DNA from: Physcomitrium patens
Taxonomy: Eukaryota; Streptophyta; Bryopsida; Funariales; Funariaceae
Direction of reading: 5' to 3'
Assembly: GCF_000002425.4 (NCBI RefSeq)
Contig: NC_037269.1
Coordinates: forward strand, 14,233,309 to 14,297,308
DNA length: 64,000 bases
The notes beneath the pieces were generated by a model, which did not search any database, was not told the origin of the DNA, and worked only from the letters and a program-made list of their open reading frames with translations. Position numbers and translations under genes: made by a program. Shown piece after piece: positions 13,152-23,196 of the stretch. Position 1 is the stretch's first letter. Each line of letters begins with the position of its first letter.

Positions 13152-13442
13152 TGTTAGGGACATAATCCTTAGAACCTTCTAGAGACAAGTTTCTAGAACC
13201 TTCTAGAAGCAAGTCTCTGGAACCTTCTAGAAGCTTCCTAGTTGGTAGAAGTTGCTTGAGAAGCTTCTTAAATAGGAGTATATATTGGAATCAAGGCTGA
13301 AGAGTTCTTGAGTCTCGACAAGACATCTCTTGGAGCTCTAGCCCACCTCTCTAGTATTATTCTCATCTGATTAATCTAGTTCTTGTAAGTTCTTCTTGAA
13401 CTTCTTGTTAGATCTCGAGTCCGTATTTCTGTGTCCGTGACA
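13152..13442 (+). repeat. 5' LTR of gypsy copy 1 (291 bp)
   Basis: Bounded by the target-site duplication on the left and by GTGACA on the right. Compared with the second part of the 3' LTR (18887-19177, same length) it shows about 20 differences by eye, roughly 7 percent. It lacks the 125-bp extra module found in the 3' LTR. Contains heat-shock elements and a TATA-like TATATATT at 13279-13286. Confidence 0.9.
13172..13267 (+). promoter_or_regulatory. Array of heat-shock elements in the LTR promoter
   Basis: The heat-shock factor site is alternating GAA and TTC with 2-base spacing. Here are GAA-TTC at 13172-13179, four perfect alternating units TTCTAGAACCTTCTAGAA at 13191-13208, four more GAACCTTCTAGAAGCTTC at 13220-13237, and a GAA-TTC pair at 13260-13267. 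The TATA-like box follows 12 bases later. Position, spacing and number fit a heat-responsive U3 promoter. Confidence 0.75.
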
Positions 13443-13468
13443 GTTTGTCGAGACTTCACTCACCTCAG

Positions 13469-13480
13469 ATATCAGAGCTA
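13469..13480 (+). other. Probable primer-binding site of gypsy copy 1
   Basis: ATATCAGAGC within this site resembles the common plant primer site TGGTATCAGAGC, complementary to the 3' end of initiator tRNA-Met (10 of 12). It lies about 26 bases after the LTR end, farther than usual, which lowers confidence. Gypsy-2 has the same motif at 28205-28216 (minus). Confidence 0.4.
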
Positions 13481-13721
13481 GTTTTTCTTTGTTAGAGTGT
13501 GGATTACCCTTCTGCTTAGAAGAGTACTCGCATTTTAGAAGTTGCGGATTACCCTCCTCTAAACTGATACTTCTTTTGTTACAATATTGGAGTCTTATTC
13601 TTCTTGAAGAGAGTGGATTTCTCCTTTTCTTGAAGCTCTTAAGGCATTTTAGAGGTTGCGGAGTACCCTCCTCTAAACCAATATTGTCTTCTTGTAGAGT
13701 CATTTCTGTCCTTCTCTTAGA

Positions 13722-16700
13722 ATGGCCGGGGGCCAAGACATTAATATGACAGAAAGTTCGGAGTCCAAGTTGAATACTATCATGAATGTCCTCGCTACGT
13801 TATCGCAAAGAACTGCAGAGATTGAAGGAGTCGTGGCAAGGCTTCATAATGATAGAGCATCTAGAATGGCATAATCTAGGTTGCACCAGCCTCAAACTTC
13901 TGCACTTAGAGAAGCAACTTTGCCTCAGGTTCGACAAGCACCACTGGTTCTACAACATAAGGAGCCCCGAGTTAGCCTTTTGAACAAGTTCGATGGTACG
14001 CGTTCCAAGTTTCGAGGATTGATCAACCAAATCAAGTTGATAACAGTTTTACAGCCCGAACGCTATCCAACGGAGGAGTCACGTGTTGGACTTGTTGGAA
14101 CCTTACTTACAGGACAAGCTCTATCATGATTTGCTCCTTTTTTTGAGAAACGATCCTCCATACTAAACAACTTTAAAACCTTTTTGGAGGCATTTGCACA
14201 AGCATTTGGTAAACACGACAAGGTTCAATGGGCTACAACAAAGATCCGGTCACTACGACAAGGGATGCGCTCTACATCAGTCTATGCATTGGACTTCAGG
14301 CAATTAGCATGCGACATCAATTGGGACGAAGAAGCGTTGATGAGTCAATTCTATTGGGATTTAAGGGACGATGTGAAGGATTTGCTGTTAATTCTTCCTG
14401 ATCCACAAATGCTCAACAAAGCTATTAGCCAAGCCATGAAGTATGATAACCGCCTATTCCAACGTCGCCAAGACCAACGTTCAAGATAACATATAGTTTG
14501 CCATGCCTCAACTATGTCGGCAAGCAATGTGAATTCACATTCAAAGATAGAAGACATGCAAATTGATGCGATACGTATCAAGTCCCTTACTCTAGAAGAA
14601 AAAAAGTACCGTATGGAAGAAGGTCTATGCTTGTATTGTGGTGAAGAAGGCCACAAAGTTGGAAACTGCCCCAAGAAGCAAAATCGACGTATTGTCAAGA
14701 CTAAGAGCATGTTTATTCAAGAAAACGAGGATGCCCAGCCACAATAGGAACCGTGCGACTGGACAGTGAAATATCGCAACAACAACCAGGTTCCTTTCTT
14801 TCCGCTCAATTTGCCTTTTATTTTACAATCCTTTTGCTTATTGGCCCTCAGAAATTGAGAACCTTAGCATTATTAGATTCAAGAACATTTGCTTATTTCT
14901 TAGACAAAGAATTTACGAAGCATCATAAGATCCCTTTAATACAAAAATCCAAACCTGTTTACGTTGAGGTCATAGATGGGTGACCTTTATTGTTTGGTAG
15001 TGTCACCCATGAATCAGAACCTATAGAAGTGACGTTTAAGGGCCATAATAGTGATATTATTTTCAATATTATTATAATTCCATTAAATTTTGTTATTCTT
15101 GGTCTTTCTTAGTTAGAAAAGCATAACCCATCCATAGATTGGAAGTTGCAGAAGATGACCTTTCCCACAAAACCACCCAAGAGTAAGCCTAGTAGAAAAC
15201 CCCGAATAGAGAAATCTTTATTTATTAGAGCAAGAGCGTTTATAAGATCATCCAAGGAAGGCACACCGTTTGTCATTTATGCGGCTCTAACTACCGAGGA
15301 GAAGATCTCGACAACAAGTATACCGGAGCAATATAAAGATTTTAAAGACGTGTTTCAAAAGAAAAATATCGACATGCCACCGAAACACAGACCATATGAT
15401 TGCGCCATAGATTTACAGGAAGGAACACAACCACCTTTTGGCCCAATCTACAATCTATCGTAGACGGAGTTGGCGGAGTTGCGGAAGTATTTCATTGAGA
15501 ATCTAGCCAAGAATTTCATCCATCATTCAAAATCGTCAACTGGAGCACCCATCTTATTTGTGAAGAAGAAAGATGGCTCATTGCGGATGTACATGGACTA
15601 TCGAGGCCTCAACAAGGTAACAAAGAAGAATCGTTACCCGTTACCCTTGATTTTTGGTCTCTTAGAACAATTTGGACGTGCAAGGATCTTTACAAAAATT
15701 GATCTAAGGGGAGCTTACAACCTCGTACGAATCAAAGAAGGAGATGAGTGGAAGATAGCGTTCCGTAAAAGGTATGGCCATTTTGAGTATAATGTCATGC
15801 CCTTTGGTCTTATCAATGCTCTAGCAATCTTTCAACATATGATGAATGACATTTTTCGAGAGTACCTTGACAATTTTGTTGTCATCTATTTGGATGATAT
15901 TTTGATATTCTCCAAAAATGAAGAAGAGCATGAAAAGCACGTTCGTTTGGTCTTGGAGAAACTACGCGAGCAAGGACTATATGTCAAGTTGGAGAAGTAT
16001 TTATTTCACTAAATAGAGATAGAGTTTTTGGGATTCGTTGCGACTATAGAAGGCTTGAAGATGGACCCCAAGAAGGTGGAAGCAATCGTATCCTAGGAGG
16101 TTCCGAAGACGGTGAGAGACGCACAATGCTTTCTTGACTTTGCCAACTTCTATCGGATCTTCATCAAGAATTACTCTCAAGTTGCTGCTCCTCTCACTCG
16201 ATTGACATGCAAAGATAAGCTAGAATGGGGACGTCTAGCGAAGAAGGCGTTTCAAGACCTGAAGACCGCATTTACTACGGCTCCAATCTTGGTACATCCA
16301 GACTTTACAAAGGCCTTTTATTTAGAAACTGATGCTTTGGATTTTGCTTTGGGAGCTATACTTTCACAAATGGGAGAAGACAAGAAGCTCCATCCGGTTG
16401 CATTCTATTCTCGAAAGTTCTCTGCTGTTGAAATCAATTATGAGATCCACGATAAGGAACTTCTTGCTATAGTAGATTCTTTCCAAGAATGGCATCATTT
16501 TCTTGAAGGAGCTGTACACCTAGTGATCGTATACACAGATCACAAGAATTTGGAATATTTCATGTCGGCTCGAGTTCTAAATCAACGTCAAGCTCGGTGG
16601 AGTATGTTGTTATCTAGATTCGATTTTGTTATCACTTATCGACTTGGAAAGCAGTAAGGACTATCTGATGTCTTATCGAGGAGATTGTATCTTGTACCAA

Positions 16701-18220
16701 AGGCTAGAAAAGCAGCGTTTGATCAACAATGTACGACGTTGTTGAAGCCAAAGCAATTTCGGCTTTGCACTACTATTGTGCCAATTGATGCTGACTTCTT
16801 GAATCAGGTACATGCCGCGACCATTAAAGATTCAGTAGCCATTGATATCAAGCAACATGCCAATGACGACAAATTCAAGGTAGAAGGAGATCTTTTATAC
16901 TTTGAGGAGCGATTGTATATCCCAAAAGGACTAGCACGACTTCGAGTTCTTCAATCTCGCCACGATTTTCTAGCTGCGGGATATTTTGGATTCAACAAGA
17001 CCTTGGAGCTTATTTCTCGAGATTTTTGGTAGCCCCAAATGTGGAAAGATGTGAAAGATTTTGTCCTCTCTTGCGACATCTGTTCAAGATCCAAGAATCC
17101 TCGACATCGCCCTTCTGGACTTCTACAGCCATTGCTGATTCCACGTCGACCATGGTCTTCAGTTTCCATGGACTTCATCACGAACCTTCCATCATTGAAC
17201 TCATTTGACAGCATCTTTGTCGTGGTAGATCGACTTACAAAGATGGCACACTTTGTTCCTTGCAAGAAGACATCGTTTAGTGAAGTCACAGCAAGGCTCT
17301 TTCTCGATAATGTGTATCGATATCATGGACTACCAGATGATATCATATCAGATTGAGGAACCCAGTTCGTATCAAAGTTTTGGAGATCTCTCTTTGAGAT
17401 ATTGAAGGTGGATATCAAGCTTTCTTTGGCTTTTTATCCTCAAACTGACGGCCAAACGGAACGGGTGAACTAAGTCTTGGAACAATACTTATGATGCAGC
17501 ATCAACTATCAGCAAGACGATTGGACCACATATCTATCGCTAGTCGAGTTTACATATAACAACACCCTCCATGGGTCGACTCAATACACACCATTCTTTT
17601 CCAACTATGGGTATCATCCAAAGCTTGATTTATTGGGTCCGTCAACAAATAACAATTCAACAGCTGAAGGATTTGCAAAACAACTATCAGAGCTTCAAAA
17701 TACGTTGAAGCTTCAATTACAATCCGCTCAAGAATCCTACAAGGCGTCTGCAGATAGATTTCAGAAACAAGCACTCACTTTCAAAATTGGAGATAAAGCA
17801 TGGCTTCTTTGACGGAATATCAAGACCAAGCGACTATGTGATGAGTTAGACTATCGAAGATTGGGACCATTTATCATCCATAAGCAAATCAATCCAGTGG
17901 CATATCGTTTGGAATTACCGGCTTCTATGAAGGTACATTTAGTCTTTCATGTTTCTTTGTTAGAGCCTTATCGAGAGTCGTCTTTTTCTGGAGGAGTACA
18001 ATGTCCACCACCTAGTATTGAGATCGAGAACCACGAGGAATATGAGGTTCAAAAGGTACTGGATTCACAACGAAGGTAGGGCAAGTTGGAGTATCTTGTT
18101 CATTGGTGCGGCTACGACATTAATGAGTGAACGTGGGAGCCAGCTGAAAATCTCGCCAATGCATCGCAAAAGGTATAGAAGTTTCATCAACAACATCCTC
18201 ATAAACCTAAGCCGATTTGA
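13722..18220 (+). pseudogene. gag-pol polyprotein of gypsy copy 1, multiply interrupted
   Basis: Recognisable blocks in order: gag, starting MAGGQDINMTES; zinc knuckle CLYCGEEGHKVGNC (about 14628-14670); protease core with ALLDSRT in place of the usual DSG; RT with [10 protein letters not shown] (about 15883-15912); RNase H with YTDHKNLEYF; integrase zinc region and core (SMDFITNLP, then DGQTERVN); chromodomain with LEYLVHWCGYDIN and WEPAENL (about 18087-18165), ending TGA at 18218-18220. At least a dozen in-frame stops are present, for example near 13872, 14128, 16010, 16657, 17032, 17357, 17474, 17811 and 18129. Nearly all can be read as CAA, CAG, CGA or TGG turned to stop by C-to-T or G-to-A change, as expected from deamination of methylated DNA. 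Not functional as it stands. Confidence 0.9.
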
Positions 18221-18357
18221 CGATAGCTTCCTTCTGAAGCTTGCTCACCCAAGAATATAAGAAAGAGGGAAAGCACCACCAAAATTCGTAGTTGATGTAG
18301 TTATTTTCTCCAAGATAAAATAGAATTTTTTTAGTAGCCAAAGTTTGGTCTTTTGAT

Positions 18358-18681
18358 ATGGATAGCCAAGAGATAGATACTATGCCAATCAGATTATCTC
18401 AACCAACTAGCTCACAAAGGCGAATCCGAGATGAAGAACCACCTACACCACGACGAAGACGGAGGATATCGAGTAACCGATCACTAGTGATTGTATTTGA
18501 GTCTGAGCTTGCTTACGATGGTCAGCCAGAAGGCATATTTACAGGACAATTTCATAATAAGGACACGGAAAATCATGCTTGGTTAGAAGTTGAAGGAGTG
18601 GGCCACTACCATTGGCTTCAAGGGCCGATGAACCACTTACCTCGTGAACAACAATTGGAGTTTATAGCAGACGTTATGTGA
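18358..18681 (+). CDS. 107-residue extra frame 3' of pol, gypsy copy 1
   Basis: ATG-started frame between the end of pol (18220) and the 3' LTR (18762), in a different frame from pol and preceded by an in-frame TAG at 18334. It encodes an N-terminal Ser/Thr-rich part, an Arg-rich stretch (PRRRRRISSNR, about residues 32-42) that could act as a nuclear localisation or nucleic-acid-binding signal, and a C-terminal part with paired aromatic residues (GVGHYHWLQGPMNHL). No signal peptide or membrane segment. Gypsy-2 has the same frame uninterrupted with four residue changes. No family recognised. It sits where some LTR elements carry an additional gene, but there is no sign of an envelope protein. 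Confidence 0.5.
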   Translation: MDSQEIDTMPIRLSQPTSSQRRIRDEEPPTPRRRRRISSNRSLVIVFESELAYDGQPEGIFTGQFHNKDTENHAWLEVEGVGHYHWLQGPMNHLPREQQLEFIADVM

Positions 18682-18761
18682 CAGATCTTCATTTTCTTGC
18701 ATTAGTACTGATTAACAACAACATTGCTTCTCAAAAACCTCGAAGCTAAAGAAGAGGTTGA

Positions 18762-19177
18762 TGTTAGGGACATAATCCTTAGAACCTTCTAGAGACAAGT
18801 TTCTAGAACCTTCTAAAGACAAGTTTCTAGAACCTTCTAGAAGCAAGTCTTTGGAACCTTCTATAAGCTTCTTAGTTAGTAGAAGATGTTAGGGACATAG
18901 TCTTTAGAACCTTCTAGAGATAAGTTTCTAGAACCTTCTAGAAGCAAGTCTCTGGAACCTTGTAGAAGCTTCCTAGTTAGTAGAAGTTGCTTGAGAAGCT
19001 TCTTAAATAGAAGTATATATTGGAATCGAGGCTGAAGAGTTCTTCAGTGTCCACAATACATCTCTTGGAGCTCTAGCTCACCTCTCTAGTATTATTCACA
19101 TCTGATTAGTCTAGTTCTTGCCAGTTCTTCTTGAACTTCTTGTTAGACCTCGAGTCTCTATTTTTGTGTCTGTGACA
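18762..19177 (+). repeat. 3' LTR of gypsy copy 1 (416 bp) with duplicated heat-shock module
   Basis: Bounded on the left by a purine-rich tract (AAAGAAGAGG at about 18748-18757) and on the right by the target-site duplication CTTAT. The first 125 bases (18762-18886) and the next part (from 18887) both begin TGTTAGGGACATA and both carry GAA/TTC heat-shock arrays: the U3 start is tandemly duplicated. 416 minus 125 equals the 291 bp of the 5' LTR. Confidence 0.9.
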
Positions 19178-19370
19178 CTTATATAGAATACGTTGCATTT
19201 GATCTTCAACTTCAGCAAATTCTTCATTGGTGAAGTTTATCAACTTCAAATTGATATCTAAAGGTGTTTAAATATGCTTACACTCCTCCATATTGAATTG
19301 TTTCAACACCTCTTTAATGTACTTGATTTGGATCATAGAAATAGTCTTCTTAGTATGATCTCTTATAAAT
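19178..19370 (-). pseudogene. Middle RT fragment of the old copia element
   Basis: A 193-bp island between the two gypsy copies. Minus-strand translation gives IRDHTKKTISMIQIKYIKE followed by QFNMEECK, TPLDIN and TNEEFAEVEDQMQR, a typical copia RT segment with one stop. It joins 28611 onward on its upstream side and 13151 downward on its downstream side, proving that the two gypsy elements are separate insertions in one copia element. Bases 19178-19182 are the right target-site duplication of gypsy-1; 19366-19370 (TAAAT) belong to gypsy-2. Confidence 0.88.
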
Positions 19371-19390
19371 TGTCAGGGACACAAAAATAC

Positions 19391-19676
19391 TGTTGAGAAT
19401 AGAACTCTTTAAGTAGTTGCTAATGGTCAATAGAGTACAAGTGTTGTTAAGGATATCCCATAAGGTAGGGTGCTGGTCTATAGTACATTAGAGTACAAGG
19501 GGAGGGCTGATCCTAGGAGATATCCCATATGGATTGTAGCACTTGGTACCTTGGTACTAGTATATAAGAAAAGGGTTGGCATGGGAAGAATTATCTCATA
19601 CCACACTCTATTTGTTATAGTGCAACCTTGCTGGTCCTAACTTACTTGTGTGGAGTATGCTTTCTATGTTTCAATA
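19391..19676 (+). repeat. 5' LTR of the young copia element
   Basis: 286 bp from TGTTGAGAATAG to TTTCAATA, with a TATA-like TATATAAG near 19560. Followed directly by the primer-binding site. Confidence 0.95.
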
Positions 19677-19690
19677 GGTTATGGGCCCAC
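19677..19690 (+). other. Primer-binding site for the anticodon region of initiator tRNA-Met
   Basis: GGTTATGGGCCCAC starts at the base after the LTR. It is the exact complement of 14 nt in the anticodon stem-loop of plant initiator tRNA-Met (GUGGGCCCAUAACC), not of the tRNA 3' end. Drosophila copia uses the same internal (half-tRNA) priming site. The tRNA sequence is from general knowledge. Confidence 0.8.
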
Positions 19691-20105
19691 ATTCTCTTAC
19701 CAAGTAAGTTGTTCTTGCGTTTTATTTTCTTTGTTGCTTGTTTGGTGGTTGAGATCTTATGGTGTAGTATTACTAGTGTTTTTTTGAAGTCATTACTCCT
19801 GAATTTGTGAGTGTATGAGGTTAGTGCAAGACCTTGATAGTGTCTTTGCTGAAGTAACACTAGTATTTGAGAGTTTTATGAGAAATTGAGTCATTTTGAG
19901 TGAGGTGATGTAAGGGAGATGTTTGAAAGCCATAGAATTACATGTCATAGCATTTCCCACCATTTAGACGTGATTTGGACTCAAAGTATGCAAAAAGTTG
20001 CAAAACAGCGAATTCTGAGTTTGTAGTTTAGCAATCTTTGAGTAGTCATATCTTTTGCATTACAACTCCAAATCAAGAGATTTTTGGACCTACTTGTAGC
20101 TTGAG

Positions 20106-21920
20106 ATGGCATCTTTTGAGAGTGATAGCTTAAGAATGGTAGAAAAGTTTAGAGGTGACAACTTTCACCACTGGAAGGCCAAAATAGAGCTACTTTTGGC
20201 GTCATTGGATCTTTGGGAGATAGTATGTGAGGAGGAAGAGGCACCTGGATTAGAGGCAAGCATGAAGGAGCAAAAGGACTTCAAAAGACGAGAGAAGAAG
20301 GCTTTTGGCATAATTGCCACCAACTTAGATGAAACCAACTTTGCTCATGTCATTTCTTGCAAAGGAGCAGCAGATGCATGGAAGACTCTTTGCAATGTCT
20401 ATGAGAGTAGGAATCTTTCCAATGTGCTATGGTCAAGGCAAAAGTTCTTCACCATGAAGATGGAAGAAGGTGAAGATCTCATGGCTCATGTAAATAAGGT
20501 AAAAGCACTTGCAAACCAACTTGCTGTTGTTGACAAGCCTTTACTTGAAGAAGATGTTGTGATGACATTGCTCTCAAGCCTTCTGGACTCCTATTCCTCC
20601 CTCATTGTGGCATTGGAGTCCATTTCAAAGAAAGACCTCGCTTTGGACTATGTCACGGCAAGACTAGCCCATGAAGTGACCAAAAGAAAGCAAAAGGAGT
20701 CTATTGGGGAGCAATCAGCACTATTTACAAGACCAAGTAAGGCAAGTGCCCCTTTTCAACGTTATCCTCCTAAAACTTGTTACATTTGTGGAAAACCAGG
20801 CCATTTTGCTAGAAATTGTTTCAAGGCAAAGAGAGGAGAAAGAGAGAATGCCAACAATACTTTTCATGATCATGGAGGTGAAGACTTTGCATTCATGGCA
20901 AAACAAACTCCTTTCATGTTTGATATGAGCAAATGGATTGTGGATTCCGGATGTACCAAACACATGACTCCATACAAGTGTTCATTTAACACTTATCAAC
21001 CAATTCAAGCAACCAACGTTTGGTTAGGTGATAATTGTATGGTACAAGCCATTGGAATAGGCACCATTGTAGTGGACGTGGTGGTGAAGGGCATAAGCAA
21101 GAGAATTACTCTCAAGGATGTGTTGCATGTGCCAAAGATGAAGAAGAACCTCCTTTCGGTGAGTAAACTTGTAACTCATGGGTACAAAGTGCAATTTAAC
21201 ATGAATGGATGTTTTGTGAGAACCATGGAAGACAAAGAAGTAGCAAAAGGGACTAGGAATGGCAATCTCTATATTATCAATTGCAAGAGGATCAATGGAG
21301 TGGAGGTTGCTGCCTTTGCTGAATTTCCATCAAATGAAGAGAAGATGGGCATTTGGCATCAAAGACTTGGGCATTTGAATGCCAAAAGCATGAAAGGGCT
21401 TCAATCCAAGGTAAATGGCATAGACCTTGTACATTCTACGATGAATCTTGCTTGTGAGGGATGCATTCAAGGCAAACAACATAGGACACCATTTCTTAGA
21501 GGAGTTGGAACAAGAGCAAACCAATTGCTGGAGCTTGTGCATTCGGATGTTTGTGGATCCATGAGGACACCATCTATGAGTGGTAGTGAAAAGTGGGAGA
21601 TGTGTCCAAGTGGGAGTAGTGGTGTGTTTGTGGACACATCTTCAATTCCAACAAACAAACAAGAAGATGAAGAAGTGCATTCTCAAAGTGAAGAAGGAAA
21701 CGAAGTTGCGATGATAGAAGAGTCCAATACTATAAAGACTTCAATTCCAGCAAGATACAACAAGGACAATGAAGAGAATGAAGATGAAGAATACCAACAA
21801 ATGAGTAAGAGAAAGCACTCCATGAGTCATACAAGGCAGCAAGAGGTGCAAGAAGGCTCATCTTCTTTGCATAAAAGAAGTTATCCAACACGTGAGAGAA
21901 GACCACAAGGTGAATGGTGA
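20106..21920 (+). pseudogene. copia gag-protease with deleted integrase (604 codons open)
   Basis: A single open frame starting at ATG 20106. Gag (UBN2-type capsid) covers about residues 1-215 with DNFHHWKAKIELLLASLDLW near the start; zinc knuckle CYICGKPGHFARNC at about 225-238; protease active site DSGCTKH at about 280; GAG-pre-integrase with HQRLGHL and CEGCIQGKQH at about 418-460; integrase start ELVHSDVCG near 476. At about residue 490 (21575) the frame jumps from SMSG straight into the linker that normally follows integrase, so the catalytic core is deleted in frame. The frame ends in the polar linker before RT. Gag and protease could still be made. Confidence 0.9.
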
Positions 21921-21994
21921 AAGAACCACATCTTTCCACAACAATTGGATGTAAGTGGGTGCTTAGAACTAAGAGAGATGCAAACGATTGAAGG

Positions 21995-22411
21995 TCAACA
22001 ATGGGCTATGTATTCTTTGTTTGAGTGGGAGCCATATCTTTGAATAGCAATAGACAACCAAACATTGCAAGGTCCACAATAGGGGTGGAGTATTTGGCAG
22101 CAAGTCATGAAGCAATGGAGGCAATTTGGTTGACATTGTTATTGGAAGATATTGGACTTGTGCAATTTGAAGCTACTCCATTGAGGTGTGACAATCAAGG
22201 ATGTCTTGGTTTTGGAAAGAATCCAAAGCATCATGCAAGAACTAAGTACATTGATATTCAGCATCATTTCATAAGAGAGAAGATAGAGATGGAGGTTATT
22301 GATATGATGTTTTGTGAAACCAAAGACATGTTTGCTGATTTGTTGACAAAAGCCTTAGTTAGAGAAGGACACAACAAGTTAAGTAAGGCATTAGGATTGA
22401 TAGCTAATTAA
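21995..22411 (+). pseudogene. copia RNase H remnant
   Basis: After a second large deletion that removed nearly all RT, the sequence resumes at the RNase H end: GYVF, then RQPNIARSTIGVEYLAASHE, DNQGCLGFGKNPKHHAR, YIDIQHHFIREKIE and ADLLTKAL, stopping at 22411, 18 bases before the 3' LTR. One stop or frameshift lies near 22022-22025. Confidence 0.9.
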
Positions 22412-22429
22412 CCAATAGCAAAGTGCGAG

Positions 22430-22715
22430 TGTTGAGAATAGAACTCTTTAAGTAGTTGCTAATGGTCAATAGAGTACAAGTGTTGTTAAGGATATCCCAT
22501 AAGGTAGGGTGCTGGTCTATAGTACATTAGAGTACAAGGGGAGGGCTGATCCTAGGAGATATCCCATATGGATTGTAGCACTTGGTACCTTGGTACTAGT
22601 ATATAAGGAAAGAGTTGGCATGGGAAGAATTATCTCATACCACACTCTATTTGTTATAGTGCAACCTTGCTGGTCCTAACTTACTTGTATGGAGTATGCT
22701 TTCTATGTTTCAATA
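22430..22715 (+). repeat. 3' LTR of the young copia element
   Basis: 286 bp, nearly identical to 19391-19676. Preceded by the polypurine-like AAAGTGCGAG and followed by the target-site duplication AATAC. Confidence 0.95.
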
Positions 22716-23196
22716 AATACAGACTCGAGATCTAACAAGAAGTTCACGAAGAACTAACAAGAACTAGATTAATCAGATGTGAACAATACCAGAGAGGTGA
22801 ACTAGAGCTACAAGAGCTGTATTGTCGAGACTGAAGAACTCTTCAACCTCGATTCCAATATATACTTCTATTTAAGAAGCTTCTCAAGCAACTTCTACTA
22901 ACTGGGAAGCTTCTACAAGGTTTCAGAGACTTGCTTCTAGAAGGTTCTAGAAACTTATCTCTAGAAGGTTCTAAAGACTATGTCCCTAACATCTTCTACT
23001 AACTAAGAAGCTTATAGAAGGTTCCAAAGACTTGCTTCTAGAAGGTTCTAGAAACTTGTCTTTAGAAGGTTCTAGAAACTTGTCTCTAGAAGGTTCTAAG
23101 GATTATGTCCCTAACATCAACCTCTTCTTTAGCTTCGAGGTTTTTGAGAAGCAATGTTGTTGTTAATCAGTACTAATGCAAGAAAATGAAGATCTG

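Larger units (their letters stand above)
13152..19177 (+). mobile_element. Ty3/gypsy chromovirus, copy 1
   Basis: A 6026-bp LTR retrotransposon with perfect 5-bp target-site duplications CTTAT (13147-13151 and 19178-19182). LTRs begin TGTTAGGGAC and end GTGACA. Order: LTR, primer site, gag with a zinc knuckle, protease, RT, RNase H, integrase, chromodomain (the Ty3/gypsy order), a separate 107-codon frame, purine tract, LTR. The protein-coding part has many nonsense codons. It interrupts the RT of the old copia element. The same family is present inverted as gypsy-2. Confidence 0.92.
19391..22715 (+). mobile_element. Young, internally deleted Ty1/copia element
   Basis: A 3325-bp element with two 286-bp LTRs (three differences by eye, about 1 percent) and perfect target-site duplications AATAC (19386-19390 and 22716-22720), inserted in the 3' LTR of gypsy-2. 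The integrase core and most of the RT are missing, so it cannot move by itself. Low LTR divergence makes it the youngest layer of the nest. Its gag resembles that of the old copia host element. Confidence 0.95.
19371..23116 (-). repeat. 3' LTR of gypsy copy 2, split by copia insertion
   Basis: Two parts, 19371-19390 and 22721-23116, totalling 416 bp, exactly the length of the 3' LTR of copy 1. It carries the same duplicated heat-shock module and the same private variants there (for example CTTTGGAACCTTCTATAAGC). The outer end differs more. The interruption is the copia element 19391-22715 with its 5-bp duplication. Confidence 0.9.

Noticed and set aside
17550..17774. Antisense frames of 70-120 codons within the gypsy elements (also 16951-17289, 24104-24334, 24589-24927)
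   Set aside because: They are conserved between the copies only because the integrase-coding strand is; no independent motif.
20106..21920. Host gene with zinc knuckle
   Set aside because: The frame is flanked by matched LTRs, a primer site and target-site duplications, and has copia protease and pre-integrase blocks.
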